Virus record (IMG/VR): IMGVR_UViG_3300036830_000098
Location: 1 to 51,078 of that record
DNA from: a virus
DNA: 51,078 nt
Strand: one strand, 5' to 3'
Part shown: positions 24,401 through 29,636 of the stretch, piece by piece
How positions within the stretch are numbered: the stretch's first letter is position 1
Layout: each line of letters starts with the position of its first letter
The notes under the pieces: generated by a model
Database searches by the model: none
Seen by the model: the letters and a program-made list of their open reading frames with translations, nothing else
What the model was told of the DNA's origin: nothing
Program-made: the position numbers and the translations under genes

Positions 24401-25540
24401 CGTCGCCACTTGGTAAATACGATTGAACGCGCGGTATTTTTCCACATCTTTCGGCGGCAATGCGGTCTTGAATTCGTCGCTGATTTCCTTGCGCTGGTCG
24501 GCGTTACCGAGCGTACCGCCTTTGCCGAGCGCGTCCGGCGTTGCCAGCCCATTGTTGATGAAACCGCGCGTGCCGGCCGCTGCGTTACGCGACCACGTTC
24601 CGTTGGTGATCTGGTCGCCGTATGCCGTCGTCAAGCGCCCGCTGTACGTCGCCGCTTCGTCTTTCGACATCGGTTGATAGGTGTTGCGGTCTTCCAATTT
24701 CTGCCGCACCGATTCGATGCCGATGCGCGCGTTGCGCAACGCCAAACCTTCGGCCGATTTCGTGTTGTTGAACTCGTCGAACGTCGCGGGCACCTTGGCA
24801 CCGAGCGCTTCGAGATCGGTCAGCGTGCCGTCCTGGCGCAGCTCGTTAAGCTTGGCCTGATACTGGCCTTGGTTCTGCATGCCCGCCAGACTTTCGAAAG
24901 CGAGCTGCGCGTTGTTCAAGTGGCCCGACACGGCTTCGTAGACCTGCGGCGCAATCGACGCGGCCGTGGTCGGGTCTACTGCCTGAATACCTTGAAATGC
25001 GCGCATGTCGCCTTTGATCGCTTTCGCACTGGCGATCGTCAGCCGATCGGCTTGCGTTGCCTGGTCCGATATTTCGCCGGGCGCGAGTCCCAACGTCTGC
25101 GCTTGCACGCGGCCAGCTTGGATGGTCGCCTGCTGCTGCTGAATTTTCTGTAATTGTTCGGCGGCCTGCGGAACGAATGCACGGGCCGCCTGCACTTGCT
25201 CAGGCGCGAACAACTGCGCCAGCGGACTTGTGGCGATCTGGTTGGCGCGCTTAACACGCTGTTGCAGCAAATCCGACGCCTGGTCGAGCGGCGCCATTTG
25301 CGGATCGGGCGCGGCGTAGTTCGGTCCCGGCAAAATGCTCCTGAGCATGCCGCCGAATGTCGATAACGCGGACTGTTGCGGTGCTGCTGGTGGCGGCGCG
25401 GCGCCACTCGGCGGCGGGTTTACCGGCATCGGTGCGGCGTCCACGGTCGGCGGCACTGAGCCATCGGTCGGCGCGTATGCTGGCATGCTGCTGGGACCGG
25501 CGTTGCCGAAACCCAGCCCCGAACCGAAACTATCGGACAT
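21488..25540 (-). CDS. Giant internal virion protein with transglycosylase-like domain
   Basis: 1350 residues from ATG 25540 behind AAAGG. The N-terminal 120 residues are Pro/Gly rich, followed by a long helical Gln/Ala region. A lysozyme-like domain lies around 710-870: Leu-Gln-Arg-Ile-Glu-Ser-Gly-Asn-Glu (catalytic Glu candidate), Gly-Ala-Lys-Gly-Thr-Ser-Ala-Thr-Gly-Ala-Phe-Gln, Leu-Tyr-Met-Ala-His-Asn-Leu-Gly, matching soluble lytic transglycosylases. After it come Gly/Ala-rich hydrophobic segments (about 930-1050) suited to membrane insertion, then a coiled, charged C-terminus. This is the layout of podovirus ejection proteins that cross the host envelope during DNA entry. Confidence 0.8.
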   Translation of the reverse strand: MSDSFGSGLGFGNAGPSSMPAYAPTDGSVPPTVDAAPMPVNPPPSGAAPPPAAPQQSALSTFGGMLRSILPGPNYAAPDPQMAPLDQASDLLQQRVKRANQIATSPLAQLFAPEQVQAARAFVPQAAEQLQKIQQQQATIQAGRVQAQTLGLAPGEISDQATQADRLTIASAKAIKGDMRAFQGIQAVDPTTAASIAPQVYEAVSGHLNNAQLAFESLAGMQNQGQYQAKLNELRQDGTLTDLEALGAKVPATFDEFNNTKSAEGLALRNARIGIESVRQKLEDRNTYQPMSKDEAATYSGRLTTAYGDQITNGTWSRNAAAGTRGFINNGLATPDALGKGGTLGNADQRKEISDEFKTALPPKDVEKYRAFNRIYQVATTAPRDGVYDNGKGGTVRLKQGDPMPEGTFNTNPNIQQGVTEGLASMLRGGMGGANVGLLKIESSKRAALQTALDTIKSNYSGAINTITGADVGKSYLTGKTQQQVRDIMDALKAWNDSNVNDRATGIAKRAGALGFDASALGLGNDESNGVIDSAIEEGRQAQIARMRPNFQAIGGGDGVLQLNAQVPGTGATAMPAGTTPAAQLPGAQPLMTPVQQARQPSPAASPPGPAGGAPAPPQPPGGAGEPVTVAGQQVSFNLPPGASPAYVGSLQRIESGNERDPWTAGAKGTSATGAFQAVKKTWDENKPAGAPARAADATPQQQADFLSTLTAKNATALRGSGMPVNDTTLYMAHNLGAQGAVALLHTDQNADARTAVGETVARNNPLFFRGRPTVATVLQRYQDEVAKGGGAAPQTAAVPLTMMQREAAARRGTATAAPVAPPNAADQWAQTGQDWRDTGTQAIEHAPAIASTVGAVGGGLVAGPPGGFAGGGVGGAAGQAFKDYMQGNKQSPAKLLTQGAYGAILGVASEARPVAAMATRVIGAGAVTAAASAAGSNENADIADAAGTGLAYGLGGEALGRFISSAGATAFKALSRYTIPAQQELSAHAGQLSEARQTLAIEKPDLPGEAGPNPKYVAAKEAATEAEKAIKDHGQNPDDMVHAYEQAKAGVSAGEAAVLRPAVRERTAVSAGYNDLRAQVNEAGVGAPKANQPLPNGPVAQLRTTENPTGKVEAKFAPDAQNAEMLMKAPAKDWGEKWQQLQNAGSELIQKRMAFLQAGDKPSATAMDNLFQGVRAQQEAAASYVFGPKQGAAVISKLENLDQRYAKVMNATAGMDYSKMQSVLASGNTPESRALEQNFKEFAKGDPTAIRAFNAMKAGAGGDWQSEAKLMIPIIAGEAAANMGGVPTVGAVSALVGGHRLYRLMQGYMNARVLGRAVKFGDFLAEEVQRGTAPGVVGGAAQRGVVMQQ

Positions 25541-25599
25541 TTTTGCTGCCTTTCCCGCGCTTTGTCGGCGGGAGGGTAGCACGAGCCGGCGTTGCTTGG

Positions 25600-25794
25600 C
25601 TAGGAGGCCCTGTGCCTGCGCAGCACGCGCTGAAAGTCGCGCAATATGCGCCAGTCCTGGGCGATTACTTCGTACGTCGTAAATCGGATGCCGCACTTTG
25701 AGCAAGCGCGGCGGCGTTGCCGGTGCTCGTCGTACTTGTGGCTGATGATCTTCGTGGCGCCGCCGCACGTACAACGCAATCCCAACGCCTTCAC
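25600..25794 (-). CDS. NrdR-like zinc-ribbon protein
   Basis: 64 residues from GTG 25794, which overlaps the upstream stop (GTGA). Cys-Thr-Cys-Gly-Gly, a short linker, Arg-Arg-Arg-Ala-Cys-Ser-Lys-Cys-Gly-Ile-Arg-Phe-Thr-Thr-Tyr-Glu repeats the DNA-binding zinc ribbon of NrdR, the ribonucleotide-reductase repressor. The ATP-cone domain of NrdR is absent, so only the DNA-binding part is present. Such mini-NrdR proteins could compete at host nrd promoters or act on phage promoters; that is speculation. Last gene of a run of overlapping small genes. Confidence 0.65.
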   Translation of the reverse strand: MKALGLRCTCGGATKIISHKYDEHRQRRRACSKCGIRFTTYEVIAQDWRILRDFQRVLRRHRAS

Positions 25795-25991
25795 TGCTCG
25801 TTTCCCTTCGTCCAGTTCATCCACGCGGTACTGAGCGCCGGGTAAAAGAACTTGCGTTCCTCGGAATGCCGGACGCCCCAAACCACGTACACGCCGGTCG
25901 GCGTCGTGCTCGATACTTCGCCAGTGCTCGCGCTCATGGAGTTGGTGATCTTGTCGCCGGCTTTGAGCGCGGCAAATTCTTGCAGGTTCAT
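25791..25991 (-). CDS. Hypothetical 66-aa protein
   Basis: ATG 25991 overlaps the stop of the upstream membrane peptide (ATGA), and its own stop overlaps the NrdR-like GTG. Predicted beta-rich small fold (Leu-Lys-Ala-Gly-Asp-Lys-Ile-Thr; Gly-Val-Tyr-Val-Val-Trp-Gly-Val-Arg), like a KOW/SH3-type barrel. No family recognised. Confidence 0.65.
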   Translation of the reverse strand: MNLQEFAALKAGDKITNSMSASTGEVSSTTPTGVYVVWGVRHSEERKFFYPALSTAWMNWTKGNEQ

Positions 25992-26077
25992 GCGTCGTAT
26001 TCCTGTTCCTCCGCGATCATGGCGAACAATGCTGCGAAGAACAGCGCGGCCAGGACGGCGATAACGATCACGCCCAT
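25988..26077 (-). CDS. 29-aa single-span membrane peptide
   Basis: Met-Gly-Val-Ile-Val-Ile-Ala begins a hydrophobic helix of about 20 residues; the tail is acidic (Ile-Ala-Glu-Glu-Gln-Glu-Tyr-Asp-Ala). It overlaps the upstream 25-aa membrane peptide by 10 bp and the downstream gene by 4 bp. Two adjacent tiny membrane proteins in overlapping frames suggest a functional pair. Confidence 0.55.
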   Translation of the reverse strand: MGVIVIAVLAALFFAALFAMIAEEQEYDA

Positions 26078-26145
26078 GTCATCAGCCCCCATGCAACGCC
26101 GAGCGAACAAATTAGGACGGCGAAATCGAACGGCGTGAAGGTCAT
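26068..26145 (-). CDS. 25-aa single-span membrane peptide
   Basis: ATG 26145 overlaps the stop of the upstream 43-aa gene (ATGA), and GGGGGA lies just before it. Sequence plan: Thr-Phe-Thr-Pro-Phe-Asp, one hydrophobic helix, and a Trp-containing end. It resembles the 30-aa peptide at 4194-4286 in start, core and Trp pattern. Function unknown. Confidence 0.55.
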   Translation of the reverse strand: MTFTPFDFAVLICSLGVAWGLMTWA

Positions 26146-26273
26146 AGCTCGTCCCCCAACAGATCGAGCAAGCCAAGCACGACGTTGCGCAGTTCGTCAA
26201 CGCTGCGCGCTTCCTTCAAGCGCTGGCGCAGACGCGCGATACGTTCCTGGATGGTGCGTGGCTGCTGTTCCAT
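26142..26273 (-). CDS. 43-aa helical hypothetical protein
   Basis: Fills the gap after the DUF2800-C-like gene, whose stop lies 3 bp upstream. Fully helical and charged (Gln-Glu-Arg-Ile-Ala-Arg-Leu-Arg-Gln-Arg-Leu-Lys-Glu-Ala-Arg), ending in an amphipathic Leu-rich helix (Val-Leu-Gly-Leu-Leu-Asp-Leu-Leu). Translationally coupled to the following membrane peptide. Unknown function. Confidence 0.6.
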   Translation of the reverse strand: MEQQPRTIQERIARLRQRLKEARSVDELRNVVLGLLDLLGDEL

Positions 26274-26276
26274 TTG

Positions 26277-26687
26277 TCAGTACACCACTCGTTTGCCGGC
26301 TTCAGGCTTGAACGACGCGACGGCAACAAATGATTTGCCCTCGTCGCCAAGCTTTTCCATTTGCGCAGGTGACAGCAATTCACGCTTGAACGCGCGATCG
26401 CCCAGAGTCTCTTGCGCGAGCTGCGCCGCGGTTTCAGGATCGGACCAGCGGCGATGTACGACGGCATCCTTGACGACCACGCCGGGAATTAATTCGCCGT
26501 TGCCAATCGCACGCGCCTGTATCTGCGCATCGATCGCGGCGGAATAAGCGCCTATGGACTGCACAATCTTGACCATCGGTACGAGATTAGCCGATTCGAT
26601 CTGTTCGGCGCCGATCGCTTGCAGCTTGGCGAGTACCGATTCGAGATCGGCGTAGACGGTAGCGAGTGCGGGAATGTTGGTATTCAT
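26277..26687 (-). CDS. Stand-alone homologue of the DUF2800 C-terminal domain
   Basis: 136 residues. The C-terminal half matches the end of the DUF2800 nuclease at 36176-37159: Arg-Arg-Trp-Ser-Asp-Pro-Glu-Thr-Ala-Ala against Arg-Ala-Trp-Asn-Asp-Gln-Glu-Gln-Ala-Ala, Ser-Pro-Ala-Gln-Met-Glu-Lys-Leu-Gly against Ser-Pro-Ala-Gln-Ala-Glu-Lys-Leu-Gly, Phe-Lys-Pro-Glu-Ala-Gly-Lys-Arg-Val-Val-Tyr against His-Lys-Pro-Glu-Ala-Glu-Leu-Lys-Val-Phe-Tyr. The PDDEXK nuclease core is missing; residues 1-60 are helical. The start has GCTGGAGAG upstream and a good promoter at 26748-26720. Perhaps an adaptor or competitor of the nuclease. Confidence 0.75.
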   Translation of the reverse strand: MNTNIPALATVYADLESVLAKLQAIGAEQIESANLVPMVKIVQSIGAYSAAIDAQIQARAIGNGELIPGVVVKDAVVHRRWSDPETAAQLAQETLGDRAFKRELLSPAQMEKLGDEGKSFVAVASFKPEAGKRVVY

Positions 26688-26719
26688 TTTTGCTCTCCAG
26701 CTTGTTTGTGAATTAGGCG

Positions 26720-26748
26720 GTTTTAGCGGACGTACGGATGTTTGTCAA
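26720..26748 (-). promoter_or_regulatory. Sigma-70-like promoter
   Basis: Minus strand TTGACA (26748-26743), 17-bp spacer, TAAAAC (26725-26720), inside the end of the upstream 40-aa gene. It is followed by the GCTGGAGAG ribosome site of the DUF2800-C-like gene. Confidence 0.5.
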
Positions 26749-26845
26749 GCTGTGCCGCGTCAAGAATGCGCTGAACTTCAGCCTTGATCTCCGCGTGTGT
26801 TGGTTCGCGGTTCAGCCTGGCTTTGAGTGCTTCGTAGATTGTCAC
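26723..26845 (-). CDS. 40-aa helical hypothetical protein
   Basis: GTG 26845 lies behind AACGCTGGAGAGCAGAA, the same leader used by several early genes. Predicted helical, charged (Thr-Ile-Tyr-Glu-Ala-Leu-Lys-Ala-Arg-Leu; Glu-Ile-Lys-Ala-Glu-Val-Gln-Arg-Ile-Leu), ending His-Pro-Tyr-Val-Arg. No family recognised. Confidence 0.6.
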   Translation of the reverse strand: MTIYEALKARLNREPTHAEIKAEVQRILDAAQLDKHPYVR

Positions 26846-26866
26846 TTCTGCTCTCCAGCGTTTGAG

Positions 26867-27064
26867 TTAGGCGTAGTAGTTGGCAGGAACTACAACTATG
26901 TTAGCCACCAAGCCGGAAGCAGCCAGTTCAGCCACGTAAATTTCGGCAGCGACAACGGTGGGAAATGAGCGAAAAGAGCAACCTTCGTTATAACGGACCA
27001 CGCGACCTTCTTTAAGTGCCTGAGTGTACGCTACCTTGCGGGCTTTGGCTTCTTTTTTGGTCAT
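26867..27064 (-). CDS. 65-aa basic hypothetical protein
   Basis: Starts at ATG 27064 behind AACGCTGGAGAGTGAAA. A Lys-rich N-terminus (Lys-Lys-Glu-Ala-Lys-Ala-Arg-Lys) precedes a small alpha/beta segment ending Val-Val-Val-Pro-Ala-Asn-Tyr-Tyr-Ala. Its upstream promoter (27121-27094) duplicates the one that drives the rightward early genes. Likely early, unknown function. Confidence 0.65.
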   Translation of the reverse strand: MTKKEAKARKVAYTQALKEGRVVRYNEGCSFRSFPTVVAAEIYVAELAASGLVANIVVVPANYYA

Positions 27065-27093
27065 TTTTCACTCTCCAGCGTTTGATTGTCCTT

Positions 27094-27121
27094 TGTACAC
27101 ACAGGCCCTAGGGACTGTCAA
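27094..27121 (-). promoter_or_regulatory. Early promoter with CCCTAGGG operator
   Basis: Minus strand TTGACA (27121-27116) followed after 16 bp by TGTACA. The spacer carries GTCCCTAGGG, the palindrome of the 27842-28126 array. Downstream lies the AACGCTGGAGAG leader. Almost base-for-base the mirror of the rightward promoter at 28069-28096. Confidence 0.5.
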
Positions 27122-27124
27122 GCG

Positions 27125-27253
27125 CTATCTTCGCTTTTTCCGCACGGCACGTTTGAAGCCGCCAGTCGCGTAATAGGCTACCACCTGCTTTTTGCTGAAT
27201 TTACGGCCGCTGGGCGATTTGTACGTATTCGGGCCGATTTTCTTAAACGGCAT
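27125..27253 (-). CDS. 42-aa basic small phage protein
   Basis: ATG 27253 behind GGAGA. Sequence begins Pro-Phe-Lys-Lys-Ile-Gly-Pro-Asn-Thr-Tyr-Lys-Ser-Pro-Ser-Gly-Arg-Lys-Phe, continues Lys-Lys-Gln-Val-Val-Ala-Tyr-Tyr-Ala-Thr-Gly-Gly-Phe, and ends in a run of Arg/Lys. I recall very similar tiny proteins from other phages, none with known function. The strong positive charge suggests nucleic-acid binding. Confidence 0.65.
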   Translation of the reverse strand: MPFKKIGPNTYKSPSGRKFSKKQVVAYYATGGFKRAVRKKRR

Positions 27254-27267
27254 TACGTTTCTCCAAA

Positions 27268-27372
27268 TCAGGCGGCGTCCCGCAGAACAATCGAAGGGCC
27301 ACCCATGATGTACGTCCAGTGCACCCCGTCGTGCGAAAACAAAATGACGCCTTTGTAAATTCTAAATCGCAT
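27268..27372 (-). CDS. 34-aa hypothetical protein
   Basis: ATG 27372 overlaps the end of the upstream gene. The leader GGAGAAACGTA is the same as that of the following 42-aa gene. Encodes a small beta-rich peptide (Phe-Arg-Ile-Tyr-Lys-Gly-Val-Ile-Leu-Phe; His-Trp-Thr-Tyr-Ile-Met-Gly-Gly). Unknown function. Confidence 0.55.
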   Translation of the reverse strand: MRFRIYKGVILFSHDGVHWTYIMGGPSIVLRDAA

Positions 27373-27841
27373 TACGTTTCTCCGTTTTCTCGACCCTGCG
27401 AGCGTACAACAGCGAGGTTTCGGTGTCCATGCCGAGCAACCAGGCCAGCTTGCCCAGCTCGTACCCCTCGCAGATAGCGTCCCAGTGGCTCACGGCCGCT
27501 CTGCCGTTGATTGGCGAGGCAACTATGGCGCATCGTAGCGCCGACGCGGCAGGCTCGTCAGCAGCCGCCAGAACGCGCTGCTTTCGCTTCGTGCGTTCGA
27601 AATCCGATCGAGCGAGCTGACCGATCCTCACCAGATCGTCAACCACACTTGCGAGCAATCCGCCGCACAACTCTGCCAATTCGATAGGCAATCCGGCTCG
27701 CCTGCAAGCCGCGGTCAACGTAGGCGATTCGAGCCGTACCAGCCGTCTAATCCGTTCCTGGTGCTGCAAAGCCGTCTCCACTGCGATCTGTGGAAGCCGT
27801 TGCGCTTGGTCCTGTTGACTTGCCGTAATTGTGAGGTCCAT
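27362..27841 (-). CDS. Hypothetical 159-aa helical protein, first leftward early gene
   Basis: Starts at ATG 27841 next to the operator array, so it is the first gene of the leftward unit. Helical throughout, Leu/Ala/Arg-rich, with possible HTH-like segments around 95-105 and 130-150 (Leu-Gly-Lys-Leu-Ala-Trp-Leu-Leu-Gly-Met-Asp-Thr-Glu-Thr-Ser-Leu-Leu-Tyr). No membrane span. The position would suit a regulator of the array, but no family is recognised. Confidence 0.6.
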   Translation of the reverse strand: MDLTITASQQDQAQRLPQIAVETALQHQERIRRLVRLESPTLTAACRRAGLPIELAELCGGLLASVVDDLVRIGQLARSDFERTKRKQRVLAAADEPAASALRCAIVASPINGRAAVSHWDAICEGYELGKLAWLLGMDTETSLLYARRVEKTEKRNAI

Positions 27842-28126
27842 CCTTGGACCATAAGGTCCATTCCCCTTCCCGTCTAGGGTCCCAGCGTAGCGACTAGGGA
27901 CCCATCCTTAGGGAAGGGAAGTGGGACTGTCTATAGGACTGTCCCTATCCATAAGGATGGACATCCTAAGGAGCGTCCATTGATCCGTCCTAGGACTGTC
28001 CTACGGACATCCTTAAGTATGTCCATTGATAATCCTTAAGGACGGCTTTTATTAGACTAAAGTATAAGTTGACAGTCCCTAGGGAGTGTGTATTGTGCAT
28101 CCTTAGAGACAACGCTGGAGAGTGAA
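27842..28126. promoter_or_regulatory. Array of TCCYTARGGA-type palindromes between divergent early units
   Basis: This 285-bp non-coding stretch is packed with short palindromes. Clear copies: TGGACCATAAGGTCCA (27845-27860), TCCTTAGGGA (27905-27914), TCCATAAGGA (27948-27957), TCCTAAGGA (27964-27972), GTCCTAGGAC (27987-27996), GTCCTACGGAC (27998-28008), TCCTTAAGTA (28010-28019), TCCTTAAGGA (28033-28042), TCCCTAGGGA (28076-28085) and TCCTTAGAGA (28100-28109). GTCCATTGAT occurs twice and GGACTGTC three times between them. This looks like a multi-site operator region controlling both directions; an origin is an alternative. Confidence 0.7.
28069..28096 (+). promoter_or_regulatory. Rightward early promoter
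   Basis: TTGACA (28069-28074), 16-bp spacer containing the perfect palindrome TCCCTAGGGA, TATTGT (28091-28096). The operator lies inside the promoter, so a bound protein would block it. Transcription would begin just before the 28127 gene. Confidence 0.6.
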
Positions 28127-28339
28127 ATGCACACGGATAAAGCGCACTACTACGTTTCTGCAATCGACGGCACAAAACGCTACTTGATAGCCGGCCCGTA
28201 CACTGCGCATGCTGAAGCGTTGGCGCGTGTCGATGCTGTCAAAAATTACGCATGCGACAACGACGGCCGCGCTCACTTCATGGCATGGGGCACCGCCGGC
28301 AGCGATGAAATTTTCAAAACGCCTTTGGGAGTTTACTAA
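28127..28339 (+). CDS. Hypothetical 70-aa early protein
   Basis: ATG 28127 lies behind AACGCTGGAGAGTGAA, the shared early leader. Alpha/beta small protein (His-Tyr-Tyr-Val-Ser-Ala-Ile-Asp-Gly-Thr-Lys-Arg-Tyr-Leu-Ile-Ala-Gly-Pro-Tyr; Glu-Ala-Leu-Ala-Arg-Val-Asp-Ala-Val) with a Phe-Met-Ala-Trp-Gly-Thr-Ala-Gly-Ser motif. First gene of the rightward transcript. No family recognised. Confidence 0.7.
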   Translation: MHTDKAHYYVSAIDGTKRYLIAGPYTAHAEALARVDAVKNYACDNDGRAHFMAWGTAGSDEIFKTPLGVY

Positions 28340-28340
28340 A

Positions 28341-28694
28341 ATGAGCATCCACTGCAACACAGAGCCGCAAGAACTGGTAGATTACCTGCGCGAAATGTAC
28401 ATACAGTACGGCGCCAAACCACAGATGATTCAGGCGATCGACAATCTGTATGATGCACTGGGCGCGGAATACGAGCTAAAAAAAGTCGGCGAAGAACTGG
28501 TGCAGGTCGAGGAAGAAAGGGACGACTTGCGTGAGGAACTGAGACTAGCAACCGAATCGCTGGAACTGGCGATCGACACAATAGCCAGCATTGCCAAGAG
28601 CCCGGCGGATGCTGTGGACATGATCAATATTAACGAACTGCACCAGTTGCGCATGCAACTTGGAAACAGCAAGAGAGTGCTTGACAATCCCTAA
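28341..28694 (+). CDS. Coiled-coil hypothetical protein
   Basis: 117 residues, started at ATG 28341, one base after the previous stop. The centre (about 50-95) is a strong acidic coiled coil (Val-Glu-Glu-Glu-Arg-Asp-Asp-Leu-Arg-Glu-Glu-Leu-Arg-Leu). No zinc or membrane motif. Second gene of the rightward early unit; unknown function. Confidence 0.7.
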   Translation: MSIHCNTEPQELVDYLREMYIQYGAKPQMIQAIDNLYDALGAEYELKKVGEELVQVEEERDDLREELRLATESLELAIDTIASIAKSPADAVDMININELHQLRMQLGNSKRVLDNP

Positions 28695-28703
28695 AGACAG
28701 GCG
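28681..28703 (+). promoter_or_regulatory. Possible secondary promoter/operator (TTGACAATCCCTAAAGA)
   Basis: TTGACA followed by TCCCTAAAGA reproduces the promoter-operator module of 28069 and 27121 at the end of the coiled-coil gene. The -10 hexamer is poor, so activity is doubtful. Confidence 0.35.
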
Positions 28704-28735
28704 TACACGTACACACAACTGATGGAGATCGAAAA

Positions 28736-28903
28736 ATGCAAACGTACTACGTACTCTACTCCCCGCCCCGCAATCAATACGTCAACGTCGAAGGCGATTT
28801 CGCCGGCTTTGCCGACGCGGAAAAGCACGAACAGCCCTGGTTCACGCCTGCGCTCGACGATGTGAAGTGGGTCGGACCTTGTGAAGAGGGGATTGAGCCA
28901 TGA
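28736..28903 (+). CDS. Hypothetical 55-aa protein
   Basis: ATG 28736 with GGAGA nine bases upstream. Begins Gln-Thr-Tyr-Tyr-Val-Leu-Tyr-Ser-Pro-Pro, contains Glu-Gln-Pro-Trp-Phe-Thr-Pro and ends Glu-Glu-Gly-Ile-Glu-Pro. Compact alpha/beta composition, acidic. Stop overlaps the next ATG (ATGA). Unknown function. Confidence 0.6.
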   Translation: MQTYYVLYSPPRNQYVNVEGDFAGFADAEKHEQPWFTPALDDVKWVGPCEEGIEP

Positions 28904-29040
28904 CCAACGCGCAAGCCGCCAAAGCAAGTCAAATCTGCGAAAAGGCGTTGCAACTGATCGACGCATTGCAGAAAAATCTCGACGAAATGAAAGCCGCACA
29001 AGATCAATATGAACGCTGGCTGAAGGAGCGCGAGAAATGA
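28900..29040 (+). CDS. 46-aa helical hypothetical protein
   Basis: Coupled at both ends by ATGA overlaps. Entirely helical, with Lys/Glu/Gln heptads (Lys-Ala-Leu-Gln-Leu-Ile-Asp-Ala-Leu-Gln-Lys-Asn-Leu) that would form a coiled coil. Unknown function. Confidence 0.6.
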   Translation: MTNAQAAKASQICEKALQLIDALQKNLDEMKAAQDQYERWLKEREK

Positions 29041-29438
29041 GCATGACCAACGTCAGTCCATGCTACACTTGCAAGTGCGATATGTGGATACCGACGCCAC
29101 TGTACGAAGCGGCGCAACGCGGCAAAGGCAAAATTTCTTTTCACTGTGCTTACGGGCACTCAAACGTGTTCTGTGTCGGGGACAACGAAGAAACTAAATT
29201 ACGCCGCGAGCGCGATCGGCTCCAACAGCGGCTTGCGGAAAAAGACGATGAAATTAAACGCCAACGCGACATGCGCGAAGGGACTGAGCGCCAGCTATCC
29301 GCCACGCGAGGCGTCGTAACCCGCATTAAAAATCGCGTCGGTCATGGTGTCTGCCCATGCTGCAACCGGACGTTCGGTGACCTGGCCCGGCACATGCACA
29401 CGAAACATCCGACATATGCGGCCGAAGCCGCTGAATAA
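29037..29438 (+). CDS. Zinc-finger protein with C2H2-type finger and coiled coil
   Basis: 133 residues. The N-terminal part has Cys-Tyr-Thr-Cys-Lys-Cys and Cys-Ala-Tyr-Gly-His (zinc-ribbon-like). The middle (about 52-92) is an Arg/Glu coiled coil. The C-terminus has Val-Cys-Pro-Cys-Cys-Asn-Arg-Thr-Phe-Gly-Asp-Leu-Ala-Arg-His-Met-His-Thr-Lys-His, a C2H2-type finger (Cys-x2-Cys-x10-12-His-x4-His). C2H2 fingers are rare in bacteria outside Ros/MucR proteins but occur in small phage proteins. Probably binds nucleic acid; target unknown. Confidence 0.75.
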   Translation: MSMTNVSPCYTCKCDMWIPTPLYEAAQRGKGKISFHCAYGHSNVFCVGDNEETKLRRERDRLQQRLAEKDDEIKRQRDMREGTERQLSATRGVVTRIKNRVGHGVCPCCNRTFGDLARHMHTKHPTYAAEAAE

Positions 29439-29455
29439 AAGCAGGAGCGCACATC

Positions 29456-29635
29456 ATGAGCTACGGAAATCACTCAGGACACGGCGGCGGCCTGTTTGGC
29501 ACCGCGGCAATCGTCTACGTTATCGCGTACGTGTTCGGCAAGCATGTCGCACGCATGGTCGTCGGCACGGCATCGCTTGTCGTGCTGGCGTGTTTCGCCT
29601 ATGTCATGTTCCGCATTGTGACGGGGACTTTGTAA
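29456..29635 (+). CDS. 59-aa two-span membrane protein
   Basis: ATG 29456 with GCAGGAG nearby. The N-terminus is His/Gly rich (Ser-Tyr-Gly-Asn-His-Ser-Gly-His-Gly-Gly-Gly). Two hydrophobic helices (about 13-28 and 36-53) are separated by Gly-Lys-His-Val-Ala-Arg. Holin-like size and topology, but it lies in the early region, so an early membrane function such as exclusion is equally possible. Confidence 0.6.
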   Translation: MSYGNHSGHGGGLFGTAAIVYVIAYVFGKHVARMVVGTASLVVLACFAYVMFRIVTGTL

Positions 29636-29636
29636 G

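Noticed and set aside
23843-25153. 436-codon plus-strand open frame
   Set aside because: Antisense to the giant internal virion protein; Arg-rich shadow translation without motifs.
27842-28126. CRISPR array
   Set aside because: The repeats are 9-16-bp palindromes with variable spacing, not 28-37-bp repeats with unique spacers; no cas genes are present.
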